From positions 1 to 64,000 of the forward strand of contig CALGMA010000020.1 in the NCBI GenBank assembly GCA_937959265.1: 64,000 nt of DNA. Reading direction: 5' to 3'. Shown one piece after another: positions 1-9,558 of this stretch. The DNA is from an uncultured Anaerolineae bacterium. GTDB taxonomy: Bacteria > Chloroflexota > Anaerolineae > J036 > Brachytrichaceae. Below the pieces are notes generated by a model that made no database searches, had not been told where the DNA came from, and saw only the letters and a list, made by a program, of their open reading frames with translations. The translations under genes and the position numbers were made by a program. Each line of letters starts with the position of its first letter. Within the stretch, counting starts at the first letter, position 1.

Positions 1-1
1 C

Positions 2-1027
2 ACCATTGCGCTGGCGCTGTTGGTCGGCTTTCTGGTGATGCTGATCGTCGGCAAGGATCCGCTGCTGGCCTACTCGTCGCTGCTCAGCGGGCCGCTCAGC
101 CGGAGCAACCGCACCGGCCGGTGGATCGAGGACGCGACGACGCTCATCATCCTGGGGCTGTCGGTGTCCATCCCGTTCCGCGCGCGGCAGTTCAGCCTGG
201 GCGCGCAAGGGCAGATGTTCATAGCGGCGATGATTGCGGCAGTCGTCGCCATTTACCTGCCGATGCCGCCGGTCGTGGCCGTCCTGTTGCCGTTGGCGGC
301 AGCGATGGTGGTTGGGTTTCTGGTGGGCCTGCTGCCCGGCTTGATGAAAGCGTATCTCAACGCCAACGAGATCGTCTCCACGCTGATGCTGAACGCCGTC
401 ATCGTGTTGTTGTATGACTTCTTGTTGACCAATGTGTTTACGCCGCCCGGGTCGCAGTCGCTGCGTTCAGAATTGATTCAACCCAACAGCATGTTGCTGC
501 GGCTCACAGCGATCTTCGGCGTGAACCTGGGCCGCGCAAATCTGGCGGTGTTATTTGTGGCGATCCTGGTGATCGCGGTGTGGGCTTTGCTGAATCGCAC
601 CCCGTTCGGTTACGAGATTCGCACCATCGGCGCGAATGAGAAATTTGCGCGCTATGGCGGCATCAACACGCGGCGGACGATCGCGTTGTCGTTCGCCATT
701 GGCGGCGCTATCGCTGCGGTGGCGGGCGCGCATCTCGTCCTGGGCGTGCATCAGCGCCTGATCCCGGGCATCGCGGCTGGGCTGGGTTTTGAAGGCATTG
801 TCGTGGCTTTGCTGGCGCGTAACAACCCGCTGTTCATTCCGATCACCGGCGTGTTCTACTCATATCTGCGCGTGGGCGGTGACATCATGGAACAAGAGGC
901 AGCCGTCGGCGCCGAGATTGTGCAGGTGATTCAAGCCGTGATTATTTTGCTGTTGACGGCGCAAGTATTGGTGGACTATGTGAAAGCCAGGAGCCGGCGC
1001 GCGCGAAGCGTGAGCTGCGCGGCCTAA
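2..1027 (+). CDS. BMP-type (nucleoside-like) ABC transporter permease, 5' partial
   Basis: Inner-membrane permease of the BPD_transp_2 family (branched-chain amino acid, ribose and nucleoside transporters). The reading frame is open back to the window edge (T-I-A-L-A-L-L before the first listed start), so the true start lies upstream. About eight hydrophobic segments are visible. The family core motif for coupling to the ATPase lies around G-L-L-P-G-L-M-K-A and N-E-I-V-S-T-L-M-L-N. The stop is 39 bp before a second permease, as in NupP/NupQ-type operons. The matching binding protein and ATPase are presumably upstream of the window. Substrate is inferred only. Confidence 0.85.
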   Translation, partial: TIALALLVGFLVMLIVGKDPLLAYSSLLSGPLSRSNRTGRWIEDATTLIILGLSVSIPFRARQFSLGAQGQMFIAAMIAAVVAIYLPMPPVVAVLLPLAAAMVVGFLVGLLPGLMKAYLNANEIVSTLMLNAVIVLLYDFLLTNVFTPPGSQSLRSELIQPNSMLLRLTAIFGVNLGRANLAVLFVAILVIAVWALLNRTPFGYEIRTIGANEKFARYGGINTRRTIALSFAIGGAIAAVAGAHLVLGVHQRLIPGIAAGLGFEGIVVALLARNNPLFIPITGVFYSYLRVGGDIMEQEAAVGAEIVQVIQAVIILLLTAQVLVDYVKARSRRARSVSCAA

Positions 1028-1066
1028 ATCCGAATCTTCCAACGTGCTAACAAGCTAACGTCAGCT

Positions 1067-2014
1067 ATGGAACAAGCGCTTCAAGTCATCTTTAGTGCGA
1101 CGTTCATCGCGGCGGTGCTCCGCGTGACGACGCCGATTTTGCTGCCGGCGTTGGGCGGCTTGGTCGCCGAGCTGGGCGGCGTGGCCAACATCGCGCTCGA
1201 AGGGATCATGCTGACCGCAGCGTGCGCCGGCGTGCTCATCAGCGTGGCGACGCAAAGTGAATGGTTGGGTTTGTTGGCCGGCGTAGCCATGGGCGTGCTG
1301 ATGGCGCTTGTGCTGGCTTTCTTTCATCTGAACCTGAAAGCCGATGTCATTCTGGCGGCCATCGCCATTAACATCCTGGCGTCGGGCGGCACGATCTTCG
1401 TGGTCTTTCTGCTCACCGGCGACAAGGGCAGCACCAGCGCCCTGGTGAGCAAGCAGATGCCATTCGTGGAGATCCCGCTCATCAGGGACATCCCGCTGCT
1501 TGGGCCGATCGTGAGCGGCCAGAATCTGCTGACCTACGTCGCGTTCATCGCTGTGGCGCTGGTGGCGGTGTTCCTCTATCGCACTCGCGCCGGCATTCAT
1601 CTGCGGGCGGTCGGCGAGAATCCAGAGGCGGCGCGCTCGGTGGGCATCAACGTGCGCGCGCAGCAGTATCTGGCGCTGGCGTTAAGCGGGTTGCTGGCCG
1701 CGCTCGGCGGGGTGTATCTGAGCATGGGCTACGTCAAGTTCTTCGCCCGCGACATGACTGCCGGCCGCGGGTTCATCGCGCTGGCGGCCATCTTCCTAGG
1801 CGGCAAAACGCCGCTGGGCACGATGATCGCCGCGCTGGTGTTCGGCGCGGCTGAGGCGCTCTCCGTGCAACTCGGCAACTTGCGCGTGCCGAACCAGCTC
1901 GTGCAGATGATCCCTTACGTCGCCACATTGGTCGCGCTGGTCGTTTATGCGCTCGCGCAGCGCCAGCGCGCCATCGCCCGCCAGCGCAAGTTCCGGCAGG
2001 CGCAAGCGACCTAG
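1067..2014 (+). CDS. BMP-type (nucleoside-like) ABC transporter permease 2
   Basis: Second inner-membrane permease of the pair, 315 aa, NupQ/YufQ-like. The N-terminal part carries G-G-V-A-N-I-A-L-E-G-I-M-L, the signature of this permease type, and T-A-G-R-G-F-I-A-L-A-A-I-F-L-G-G near residues 230-245. Both motifs recur almost identically in the permease at 5094-6383, so the two transporters are paralogous. About eight to nine membrane segments. Likely co-transcribed with the permease before it and the ADP-ribosylglycohydrolase-family gene after it. Confidence 0.87.
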   Translation: MEQALQVIFSATFIAAVLRVTTPILLPALGGLVAELGGVANIALEGIMLTAACAGVLISVATQSEWLGLLAGVAMGVLMALVLAFFHLNLKADVILAAIAINILASGGTIFVVFLLTGDKGSTSALVSKQMPFVEIPLIRDIPLLGPIVSGQNLLTYVAFIAVALVAVFLYRTRAGIHLRAVGENPEAARSVGINVRAQQYLALALSGLLAALGGVYLSMGYVKFFARDMTAGRGFIALAAIFLGGKTPLGTMIAALVFGAAEALSVQLGNLRVPNQLVQMIPYVATLVALVVYALAQRQRAIARQRKFRQAQAT

Positions 2015-2065
2015 GCGCAGCCGCCACCGACCATTTTGCCATTCCCTATGCACTACATTCACCCG

Positions 2066-3076
2066 ATGTCCTCACTGCGTTCCAAAATCTACGGCGGCGT
2101 GTATGGCCAGGCGTTGGGGGATGCCTTTGGTATGCCGGCGCTGCTCTCGCCGGCGCAAACCCGCGCGCGCTTTGGCCGCATCACCGGCCTGATTGCCGCG
2201 CCCGACGACCATCCCGTGCATGCCGGGTTGCCCGCCGGCCGCATCACGGACGACACCGAGCAAGCCATTTGGCTGGCCCGCGAAATCATCCGCGAGGGAG
2301 GCGTGACGCTCGAAGGGACGGCGCGCGCCATCCTCGGCTGGTATGACGCCATTGGCGGGGATAGTTGCATCTTTGTTGGCCCTAGCACGCGCCGCGGCGT
2401 GGCGAAGATCCGCTCCGGCCTGGATCTGCGGCAGACCGGCCTGGGCGGCGATACCAACGGATCGGCCATGCGGGCTTCGGTCGTGGGCCTCATTCACCCT
2501 GGGGATGTCGAAGGCGCTGCGCATGATGCCGCTCTGACTGCCATACCCACTCACAACACCGGCGTAGCCTGCGCGGCGGCGGCCGCCGTCGCTGGCGCCG
2601 TGGCGCGCGCGCTTGATCCAAGTGCTGACCTGCGCGACATCTTGGCGGCCGCCGTTGAGGCAGCCGAGATCGGCGAGGCGCTCGGCGCGCCGTCCTTGGG
2701 CGCTTCGGTGGCTCGACGGATCGAGCTGGCCGTCAGCCTGGCGCGCGATGAGTTAGGCGACGATGCCAGCCGAATTCAAGCGATCTATGACCTGATCGGC
2801 ACAGGGCTGCCGGCCAGCGAAGCAGCACCGGCGGCGATGGGCGTCGTCGCTCTGGCCGACGGCGACCCGGTGCGCGCGGCAATGTTGGCGGCTGAACTCT
2901 CCGGCGATGCGGACACGATCGGCGCGATGGCGTGCGCGATATGCGGAGCTTGGCGGGGCGTCGAAGCTATCCCCGAGGAGATGCGCGAAACGCTGCGCTT
3001 AGCCAATCCAGATTACGACTTCGATGCGATCGCTCAAGGATTGTTCGAGTTAGCACTGAGGAAAGCGGCAGGTTGA
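2066..3076 (+). CDS. ADP-ribosylglycohydrolase family protein
   Basis: DraG/ARH-like protein of the ADP-ribosylglycohydrolase fold. It has the dinuclear-metal motif T-D-D-T at residues 61-64 and the distal G-D-A-D-T motif near residue 282, both expected for an active enzyme. Start taken at ATG 2066 because the family's N-terminal K-I-Y-G-G-V-Y-G-Q-A-L-G-D begins a few residues later; ATG 2048 is an alternative. It follows two nucleoside-type permeases by about 50 bp. It may therefore hydrolyse an N-glycosidic bond in an imported nucleoside-like compound rather than reverse protein ADP-ribosylation; that role is inference. Confidence 0.85.
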   Translation: MSSLRSKIYGGVYGQALGDAFGMPALLSPAQTRARFGRITGLIAAPDDHPVHAGLPAGRITDDTEQAIWLAREIIREGGVTLEGTARAILGWYDAIGGDSCIFVGPSTRRGVAKIRSGLDLRQTGLGGDTNGSAMRASVVGLIHPGDVEGAAHDAALTAIPTHNTGVACAAAAAVAGAVARALDPSADLRDILAAAVEAAEIGEALGAPSLGASVARRIELAVSLARDELGDDASRIQAIYDLIGTGLPASEAAPAAMGVVALADGDPVRAAMLAAELSGDADTIGAMACAICGAWRGVEAIPEEMRETLRLANPDYDFDAIAQGLFELALRKAAG

Positions 3077-3226
3077 CAATCTTCGCGCAAGGCAGGATGT
3101 GTCACGCGCCTGGAGGGTCAGGCTCCAGCATAGAAACAGCGCGCCGAACTCGGCGGCCGTCAAGCCGAGGAAAGAAACGGTTCTGAGTAGGCGCAACCAC
3201 ATAGCAGCAACACGGCGGCGGCGCGT

Positions 3227-4576
3227 TCACATGCTTGCGACTCGCTTCCAGGCGCGGTCGGCGGCTTCGCCAGCTCTGGCCACGATTTCTGCCTCGTCCA
3301 GCGTGAGCAGGGTGCGATTGGCCATGATGACCTGGCCGTTGCAAATGGTATGGGTGACCATGCCGCCATGGACGCCGAAGAGCAAATGCCACGCTGCGTT
3401 CGCTTCGTTCAGCTCCGTAAACGGCTTGTAGTCCACGAAGATGATGTCGGCCGGCGCGCCGACCTCCAATGTGCCGCGCATTTCTGGCCAGAAGCACTGT
3501 GCGATTTTGGCGTTGTTCTGGTAAGTCATTCGAGCGACCTTGTCTGCGCCCATCGCGCGCGGGTCGAGCGCGTGCACCTTGTGCAGCAGGTCGCACACCT
3601 TCATTTCGGCAAAGGCATCGTTGGAGAACCCGTCGTTGCCCAGGCCAACGCAGATCCCGCGTTCGAGCATCGCATCCACACGCGCGACGCCCACACCGTT
3701 GTTCATGTTGCTGCGCGGCTGATGGGTGACCTTTGCTTGGTAGTTGGCTAGCACCTCCATCTCGCGCTCGCTGATGTGGACGCAATGCGCGCAGATGGTC
3801 TTCTCGCTCAGCGCGCGGTGGATGGCCAGCCGCTCGACCACCGATACGCGGTAGCGACGGTAACTGTCGTCTTCGTCGGCGATGTCCTCGGCCACGTGCA
3901 GATGGATTGGGATGCCGAGTTGCCGGGCTTTCTCGGCACAGGCATTGAGCGTATCGTTGCCGACGGTGAACGAAGCGTGGATGCCCATGGCCGCGGCGAG
4001 GTAGGGCGACCGGGCCTGCGAGGCTGAGAGGGCGAACCGGACGTTCTCTTCGATGCCGCGTTGGGCGCCGTCAAGGCCGTTGCGATCGGTGACTTCGTAG
4101 CACAGCGCAGCGCGTAGGCCGGACTGCTTCACGGCTTCGGCGATGGCGTCCAGAGAGCCTTCGATCGCGTTCGGGCTGGCGTGGTGGTCAATGAGCGTCG
4201 TCGTGCCATGCTTGATGGCGTCCACCAGACACACCAGCGCCGAATATTTCACGCCCTCCAGGTCGAGCGCCCGATCAAGTCTCCACCACAGCTTTCGCAG
4301 CACTTCCATAAAGTTGCGCGGCGGATCCCCGGGGATAGCCATGCCGCGCGCGAATGCGCCGTAGAAGTGCGTGTGCGCGCAAATGTTGGCCGGCAAAATC
4401 AACTTGCCTTCCGCGTCTAGAACCGGCCGGGTGCGCAACAGGTCGGCGTGCCGCAGTTGCAGCTTGTCGGTCGGGCCGATGTCGGTGATCATGCCATCCA
4501 ACACGAGCAGGGCGCCATTTTCGATCACGACGTTCGGTTCGGTCATCGTGATCATCGTTCCGTTTATGATGAGCAT
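3227..4576 (-). CDS. ssnA: SsnA-type aminohydrolase (amidohydrolase superfamily)
   Basis: About 449 aa, close to the usual SsnA length. Start at ATG 4576, with AAGGGA about 6 nt upstream. The metal-binding H-T-H is at residues 68-70. The SsnA-typical strings L-W-W-R-L-D-R-A-L-D, D-H-H-A-S-P, T-D-R-N-G and R-S-N-M-N-N are all present, followed by the late G-N-D-G Asp. In Enterobacteria ssnA lies in a purine-catabolism cluster, and here it ends a nucleoside-transporter operon, so deamination of a purine-like compound is plausible. The exact substrate is unknown for the family. It is convergent with the ADP-ribosylglycohydrolase-family gene. Confidence 0.85.
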   Translation of the reverse strand: MLIINGTMITMTEPNVVIENGALLVLDGMITDIGPTDKLQLRHADLLRTRPVLDAEGKLILPANICAHTHFYGAFARGMAIPGDPPRNFMEVLRKLWWRLDRALDLEGVKYSALVCLVDAIKHGTTTLIDHHASPNAIEGSLDAIAEAVKQSGLRAALCYEVTDRNGLDGAQRGIEENVRFALSASQARSPYLAAAMGIHASFTVGNDTLNACAEKARQLGIPIHLHVAEDIADEDDSYRRYRVSVVERLAIHRALSEKTICAHCVHISEREMEVLANYQAKVTHQPRSNMNNGVGVARVDAMLERGICVGLGNDGFSNDAFAEMKVCDLLHKVHALDPRAMGADKVARMTYQNNAKIAQCFWPEMRGTLEVGAPADIIFVDYKPFTELNEANAAWHLLFGVHGGMVTHTICNGQVIMANRTLLTLDEAEIVARAGEAADRAWKRVASM

Positions 4577-4644
4577 ACGGTTCCCTTGTCGAAAGCGAAT
4601 CTGTGCCAAGTATGCAGTCGAAAGAGAAAGTCGCCAACGCGCTG

Positions 4645-4746
4645 TCAGTCTGCATCGTCCAGGTCTTCCATCAGTTTCACGAAGCGATCGCTGTGTGACG
4701 TGAGGTCGCCGATTTCGAGGGCGTGCATCAAGCGATCGCCGGTGGT
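4645..4746 (-). other. in-frame continuation beyond the amber stop of the small hypothetical gene
   Basis: After TAG the same frame encodes T-T-G-D-R-L-M-H-A-L-E-I-G-D-L and continues to a TGA at 4645-4647. Its codon choice is GC-rich and its composition is protein-like. This suggests the amber codon is a recent nonsense change, a base-call error, or a read-through site. Confidence 0.5.
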
Positions 4747-5097
4747 CTAGATGAAGGTGATGCGGCGCCAGCGCAGCGATGGAATCGGGCGGGGGAGTCG
4801 CCGCAGCGGGCCGAGTTGCATTTTGTAATACAGCTCGTTGGCGCGGGGATGATCCGGCTCATCGGGGAACAAGTCCACTCGCCGCACCAGCTCGTGGCCA
4901 CGCACTTCGGCGTACTCGTGAATGGCCCACTTTTCATCGCCGAAGCGCTCGGTGAGGTAGAACGCTAGGTAGTCGGCCAGATACTCACTCGGCGCATGCT
5001 TGACCGGGATGCGATACCAGTGATCCCAGCGCGCGATCTCCAGGTCGCGCGGGTTATTGATCAGGCAGACGAGCACGCGCGCATCAGGGGCGATCAT
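4747..5097 (-). CDS. conserved hypothetical protein ending at an in-frame amber codon
   Basis: A 116-aa soluble protein rich in W, R and Y, with no family I can name. Its ATG overlaps the stop of the upstream permease by 4 bp (ATGA), so it is translationally coupled. The frame is stopped by TAG (4747-4749) straight after R-R-I-T-F-I, but reads on with coding character for 33 more residues. The natural protein is therefore probably about 150 aa. Placed between transporter and ssnA, so probably part of the same operon. Confidence 0.6.
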   Translation of the reverse strand: MIAPDARVLVCLINNPRDLEIARWDHWYRIPVKHAPSEYLADYLAFYLTERFGDEKWAIHEYAEVRGHELVRRVDLFPDEPDHPRANELYYKMQLGPLRRLPRPIPSLRWRRITFI

Positions 5098-6383
5098 GGC
5101 TTCTCATACGGTTTCCCATCTGCTGCCGGCGGCGTGGTGCGGCCGATCAAGCCGGCCAGTGCGATCATCGTCGCAATGTAGGGTGCCATCAGCAGGAACT
5201 GGGATGGAATGGGCACGTTGAGGATCGCCAACCGGCTTTGCAGCGAGTCGGCGAAACCGAAGATCAGCGCCGCACCGAACGCGCCGAACGGTGTCCAGTT
5301 GCCGAAGATCATCGCTGCCAACGCGATGAAGCCGCGCCCGGCAGTCATGCCTTCGTCGAAGCGACCGACCGAGCCTAGGGTGAAATAAGCACCGGCGAAG
5401 CCGGCCAGCGCGCCGCTTAGTAGCACGGCAGTGTAGCGCGTGCGAAAGACGTTGATGCCGAGGGTGTCTGCTGCTTTGGGATGTTCGCCAACTGCGCGGG
5501 TGCGCAGGCCCCAGCGCGTGTAGAAGAGTGCGATGTGGATTACGATCAGCAGCACGAACATCGCATAGGTGAAGAAATTGTTGTCGAAGAGGATCGGGCC
5601 GACGATCGGTATCGCCGACAACACAGGAATTGGCTCCGACCGGAAGGTGCCTGGGTTGTTCAGTCGCGGGAACTCGCTCAGGAACTTCGCCGAGATGAAG
5701 CTGGTGATGCCAACCGAAAAGATGTTGATCACCGTGCCACTGATGATTTGATCCACCTTGTAGCGGATGGACAACACACCGTGGAAGAGTGAGAGCAATA
5801 CCCCGGTGAGTATGGCAGCAGCTACGCCGGCCCACAAGCTGCCGGTCGCACTGCCGGCGATCGTGGCGACGAGTGCGCCGGATAGCATCATGCCCTCGAT
5901 GGCGATGTTAACCACGCCCGATCGCTCTGACATCACGCCGGATAGCGCGCCGAGTGTGAGCGGTACAGCCCGTAGCAACGTGCTGTTGACCATTGCCGCT
6001 AGGTTGATGGATTTATCGCTCGTCGCCCAAACCAGAAATGAGGCGATGAAGCACAGAATGATCAACCCCAAGATGGTATTGGTGGATTTGCCGAAGCCAC
6101 GGACGATTTGATAGCCGCCGATGAAGAGGCACAACGACGACAGAATGGTGATCGTTGCCTGCGTAGGTACGATCAGGTCACCTAACCGAATTACTGCGGT
6201 GCGGCCGGTGTTCAAACCAAAAGTGCTCACCGCGGCTGGATCGGCGTTAGTGGCGAATAGCGCAAAGCCAGCGAAGCCGAGCAGTGCCATAATGCCACCG
6301 ATGATGCGATGTCGCCGGCGCTCGGCCATTGCGGCTAGTTGCGCTTGTGTGTAGCGCGGGGTTTGCACCGTTGTCGCCGTCAT
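5094..6383 (-). CDS. BMP-type ABC transporter permease (NupQ-like)
   Basis: A 429-aa inner-membrane permease of the BPD_transp_2 family. It has the same S-G-V-V-N-I-A-I-E-G-M-M-L and T-A-G-R-G-F-I-A-L-A-A-M-I-F-G motifs as the plus-strand paralogue. It is longer than that 315-aa protein because of an N-terminal extension with two or three extra hydrophobic segments. It lies 23 bp downstream of the partner permease and overlaps the small hypothetical gene by 4 bp, so it is in the lipoprotein-ATPase-permease-permease operon. Confidence 0.88.
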   Translation of the reverse strand: MTATTVQTPRYTQAQLAAMAERRRHRIIGGIMALLGFAGFALFATNADPAAVSTFGLNTGRTAVIRLGDLIVPTQATITILSSLCLFIGGYQIVRGFGKSTNTILGLIILCFIASFLVWATSDKSINLAAMVNSTLLRAVPLTLGALSGVMSERSGVVNIAIEGMMLSGALVATIAGSATGSLWAGVAAAILTGVLLSLFHGVLSIRYKVDQIISGTVINIFSVGITSFISAKFLSEFPRLNNPGTFRSEPIPVLSAIPIVGPILFDNNFFTYAMFVLLIVIHIALFYTRWGLRTRAVGEHPKAADTLGINVFRTRYTAVLLSGALAGFAGAYFTLGSVGRFDEGMTAGRGFIALAAMIFGNWTPFGAFGAALIFGFADSLQSRLAILNVPIPSQFLLMAPYIATMIALAGLIGRTTPPAADGKPYEKP

Positions 6384-6406
6384 TTGATTTCTGAATGATC
6401 AGTTTT

Positions 6407-7855
6407 CTACCGTCCCCAGCCGCGCGTGAACACTATCTCACCTTCGCGCGGCTTGGCGATGCGGTAGATTGCTCGGATGATGCCCGGCGCAGCGATGAAG
6501 GCAATCACCAGTGCTTGCACCACAATAATGATGTCTATCGGTATTTGGGCGACGTTCTGCATGCGTGTGCCGCCGCTGCGCAACGTGCCGAACAACAGTG
6601 CCGCCAGTACCACGCCAAACGGATGGCTTCGCCCCAGTAGCGCCAACGCGATGCTGTCGAAGCCATAGCCCGACGAAAATGCATTGGCCAGGTTGTAGTT
6701 TACGCCAAGCACCTCGTTCGCGCCGGCCATCCCTGCCAACGCACCCGACATGCACATGGCCAGGATGATGTTGAACGCGATGTTCATGCCGGCGTAGCGC
6801 GCGGCATTCGGGTTTGCGCCCACGGTGCGGATCTCGAAGCCCCACCGTGATTTGAAAAGAAACCACCAAACGAAAACCGCCATGCCGAGCGCGATGAAGA
6901 ACCCCAAATGGAAGCGGATCGGGTCGGGGAAGAAGCGCGGTAACTGTGCCGACTCGGCAATGAACGGACTGACCGGCACCGCGCCGGGTCGCTTCATCGG
7001 CCCGGTTAATAACCATTCGCTCAGCCGGAAGGCGATGTAGTTCATCATGATCGTGTTGATCACCTCGTGCGCCCCCACTCGCGCCTTGAGGAAGCCGGGC
7101 ACGAAGCCCCACAGCGCGCCGCCCAGTGCTCCTGCGCCTAGCGCCAGTGGGATGTGCACGATCGCTGGTAGGCCGGTGAACGTGTAGCCGACGAAGACCG
7201 AAGTCAGCGCGCCGATGAACAACTGTCCTTCTGCGCCAATGTTGAACAAACCGCAGCGAAAGCCGAGTGCCACGGCCAGCCCAGCAAAGATATACGGCGT
7301 GGACGCGACCAGCGACTCGGAGATCGGATAGAACGCCAGCGCGATTGCGCGTGCGTCGCCGCTTTGTAGGGCAATCACGATTTGCGCCGGATTGCCGAGC
7401 GAGCCTTCGAGCAATGCGCCATACGCAGCGATGACTGCGCTCCATGCCAGTTCTAGCACATGCCCGAAGCCGATGATCACCAGTAACCCGATCACTGCAA
7501 CGATGGTCAGCGCGACGGCGATGAGGTTGAACCAGCGCGCCTGGCGGCCGGTGGCCGCGAATCCCAGTCGGCTGAGGATGATCTCCGGCCGGCGACTGAG
7601 GGCGACGCCGCCGATGAGCACGATGGCCGTCAGGATTAAGAGGGCATAGCCGATCGGATTCAACCGGCTAACTGTGTCGGCCAGTGCTTCGAGCACCTGG
7701 AAGTCGCTCAGCGCAATGATGAACCCGCCGACGATGAACGCCGTAAAGAGCGCCAATGCCGGCAACTGGATCGCTTCCCAGACACGACGCCACCACGACT
7801 GATGCTGCGCCTCGGTGACTGGTGGGATGATCTCTTTCAGGATGGACTCCGCCAT
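6407..7855 (-). CDS. BMP-type ABC transporter permease (NupP-like)
   Basis: A 482-aa permease. The last 300 residues carry the transport core: G-L-F-N-I-G-A-E-G-Q-L-F-I-G, G-F-L-K-A-R-V-G-A-H-E-V-I-N-T-I-M-M-N, and the coupling-helix region near R-T-V-G-A-N-P-N-A-A-R-Y-A-G-M. The first 150 residues are an extra hydrophobic region absent from the shorter paralogue at the window start. It lies 29 bp from the ATPase gene and forms the heterodimeric membrane part with the NupQ-like permease. Confidence 0.88.
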   Translation of the reverse strand: MAESILKEIIPPVTEAQHQSWWRRVWEAIQLPALALFTAFIVGGFIIALSDFQVLEALADTVSRLNPIGYALLILTAIVLIGGVALSRRPEIILSRLGFAATGRQARWFNLIAVALTIVAVIGLLVIIGFGHVLELAWSAVIAAYGALLEGSLGNPAQIVIALQSGDARAIALAFYPISESLVASTPYIFAGLAVALGFRCGLFNIGAEGQLFIGALTSVFVGYTFTGLPAIVHIPLALGAGALGGALWGFVPGFLKARVGAHEVINTIMMNYIAFRLSEWLLTGPMKRPGAVPVSPFIAESAQLPRFFPDPIRFHLGFFIALGMAVFVWWFLFKSRWGFEIRTVGANPNAARYAGMNIAFNIILAMCMSGALAGMAGANEVLGVNYNLANAFSSGYGFDSIALALLGRSHPFGVVLAALLFGTLRSGGTRMQNVAQIPIDIIIVVQALVIAFIAAPGIIRAIYRIAKPREGEIVFTRGWGR

Positions 7856-7884
7856 CAGTCGTTCTCCGTCGTATCGAATTCCTT

Positions 7885-9447
7885 TCAGGTGACTACCTCG
7901 ACGCGTTCGTGACGTCGCTCCGGGATCGGCGTCGTCGCCGGATCGGCGCCGGCCATCAGCAACCCGAGATATTCTTTCGTCGCAATGTCGGCGGACACGA
8001 TCGCAACGACGCGGCCGCGATACATGACTGCGATGCGGTCGGACAAGGCGAGAATCTCATCGAGTTCGGGTGAGACCAGCAACACCGCTGCCCCTTCGTC
8101 TCGCTTGCGCACGATTTGTTTGTGAATGTACTCGATCGAGCCGACGTCCAGACCGCGTGTTGGCTGTGAGGCGACCAGCAGTCTGATCGGGCGCGATAGC
8201 TCGCGCGCGACGATCACCTTCTGTTGGTTGCCGCCAGAGAGTGAGCCGGCCGGTGTCTGCACGCTGGGTGTGCGGATATCGAACTGCTGCACCAATTGCG
8301 CAGCTTCCTGTTGAATTGCCCGCTCGTCAATCACTACGCCCTTGGCGAAAGGCGGCTTGTAATACTCCTGAAGTGCGATATTGTCGGCGACAGGATAGCT
8401 CAGCACCAGCCCATCGCGCTGGCGGTCTTCGGGCACGTGAGCGACGCCCAGTTCGGTAATTCGGCGAGGTGCTGCTCCGGTCACGTCGTGGTCGAGGATG
8501 CGGATTCGCCCACTGACCGGCTGGCGTAGGCCGGTGATCACCTCGACCAGCTCAGTCTGGCCGTTGCCCTGCACGCCGGCCACGCCCAGGATCTCGCCGG
8601 CGCGTACATCCAGCGTCACATCGTCCACAGCGATATTGAGCCGGTCATCCAACACCTCGAGATGTTCCAGGCTGAGCACAACGTCGCCGGGCTTCGCTTT
8701 GGCTTTGTCCACTTCGAGGGACACCTCGCGCCCCACCATCATGGCCGCGAGTGAGGCTTCGGTCGCTTGCGTCGGCGTTGTGCTGCCGACTACTCTGCCG
8801 GCTCGCAACACGGTGATGCGATCCGCTGTCGCCAGCACTTCCTTCAACTTGTGCGTGATGAAGATGAGCGATTTGCCCTGATCCACCAGCGAGCGAATCA
8901 CCCTGAACAAATCGTTTACTTCTTGCGGCGTCAGCACTGCCGTTGGCTCGTCGAGAATCAGGATGTCGGCGTTGCGGAAGAGCAGTTTAATGATCTCCAC
9001 GCGCTGCTGTATGCCGACGGGCAAGTCCTTGATATATGCGTCGGGATCCACTTCCAACCCGTACTGCTTCGAGAGGTTACGAATGCGCTGCGCCGCAGCA
9101 CGGCGGTCGAGGAAGACGCCGCCGGTGAGCATCTCGTCGCCCAGCATGACGTTCTCGGTAACGGTGAGCACCGGCACGAGCATGAAGTGCTGATGCACCA
9201 TACCGATGCCGGCGCGGATGGCGTCGCTGGGGCTATGAATCTTGACTGGCTGACCGCGCACGATGATCTCGCCCTCGTCCGGCTGATACAGCCCGTATAG
9301 GATGTTCATGAGCGTGGACTTGCCGGCGCCGTTTTCACCCAGCAGGGCATGAATCTCGTTCCGCTCCAGCGTGAACGAGATGTGATCATTGGCCAGGACG
9401 CCGGGGAAGCGCTTTGTGATGTTACGCAGCTCGAGGACGGGGGCCAT
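7885..9447 (-). CDS. BMP-type ABC transporter ATP-binding protein (double ATPase, NupO/YufO-like)
   Basis: Cytoplasmic ATPase with two tandem ABC domains, 520 aa from ATG 9447. The first domain has an intact Walker A (G-E-N-G-A-G-K-S-T, residues 37-45), a Walker B (I-L-I-L-D-E-P-T) and signature V-G-I-Q-Q-R. The second has a Lys-less Walker A (G-V-Q-G-N-G-Q-T) and signature L-S-G-G-N-Q-Q-K. This asymmetry is usual for ribose/nucleoside ATPases. The frame extends upstream to 9543, but that part encodes the intergenic hairpin, so the internal ATG is preferred. Confidence 0.9.
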   Translation of the reverse strand: MAPVLELRNITKRFPGVLANDHISFTLERNEIHALLGENGAGKSTLMNILYGLYQPDEGEIIVRGQPVKIHSPSDAIRAGIGMVHQHFMLVPVLTVTENVMLGDEMLTGGVFLDRRAAAQRIRNLSKQYGLEVDPDAYIKDLPVGIQQRVEIIKLLFRNADILILDEPTAVLTPQEVNDLFRVIRSLVDQGKSLIFITHKLKEVLATADRITVLRAGRVVGSTTPTQATEASLAAMMVGREVSLEVDKAKAKPGDVVLSLEHLEVLDDRLNIAVDDVTLDVRAGEILGVAGVQGNGQTELVEVITGLRQPVSGRIRILDHDVTGAAPRRITELGVAHVPEDRQRDGLVLSYPVADNIALQEYYKPPFAKGVVIDERAIQQEAAQLVQQFDIRTPSVQTPAGSLSGGNQQKVIVARELSRPIRLLVASQPTRGLDVGSIEYIHKQIVRKRDEGAAVLLVSPELDEILALSDRIAVMYRGRVVAIVSADIATKEYLGLLMAGADPATTPIPERRHERVEVVT

Positions 9448-9507
9448 GAGGCGATCGGTAGATGGGGAGATCGGGTTCCCTTTGATACCGTTGGGTAGCC
9501 GAAAGCA

Positions 9508-9550
9508 TTGCCGGATGGGCGAGGGCAATATACCTTCGCCCACCCGGCAA
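9508..9550. repeat. palindromic intergenic element / mRNA hairpin between bmp lipoprotein and ATPase genes
   Basis: Near-perfect inverted repeat: TTGCCGG and TGGGCGA on the left pair with TCGCCCA and CCGGCAA on the right around a short AT-rich loop. There is no T-tract, so a stability or processing hairpin is more likely than a terminator. Such an element could raise binding-protein expression above that of the downstream genes. The core resembles elements at 41311-41365 and 50891-50979. Confidence 0.65.
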
Positions 9551-9558
9551 CGCCTGTG

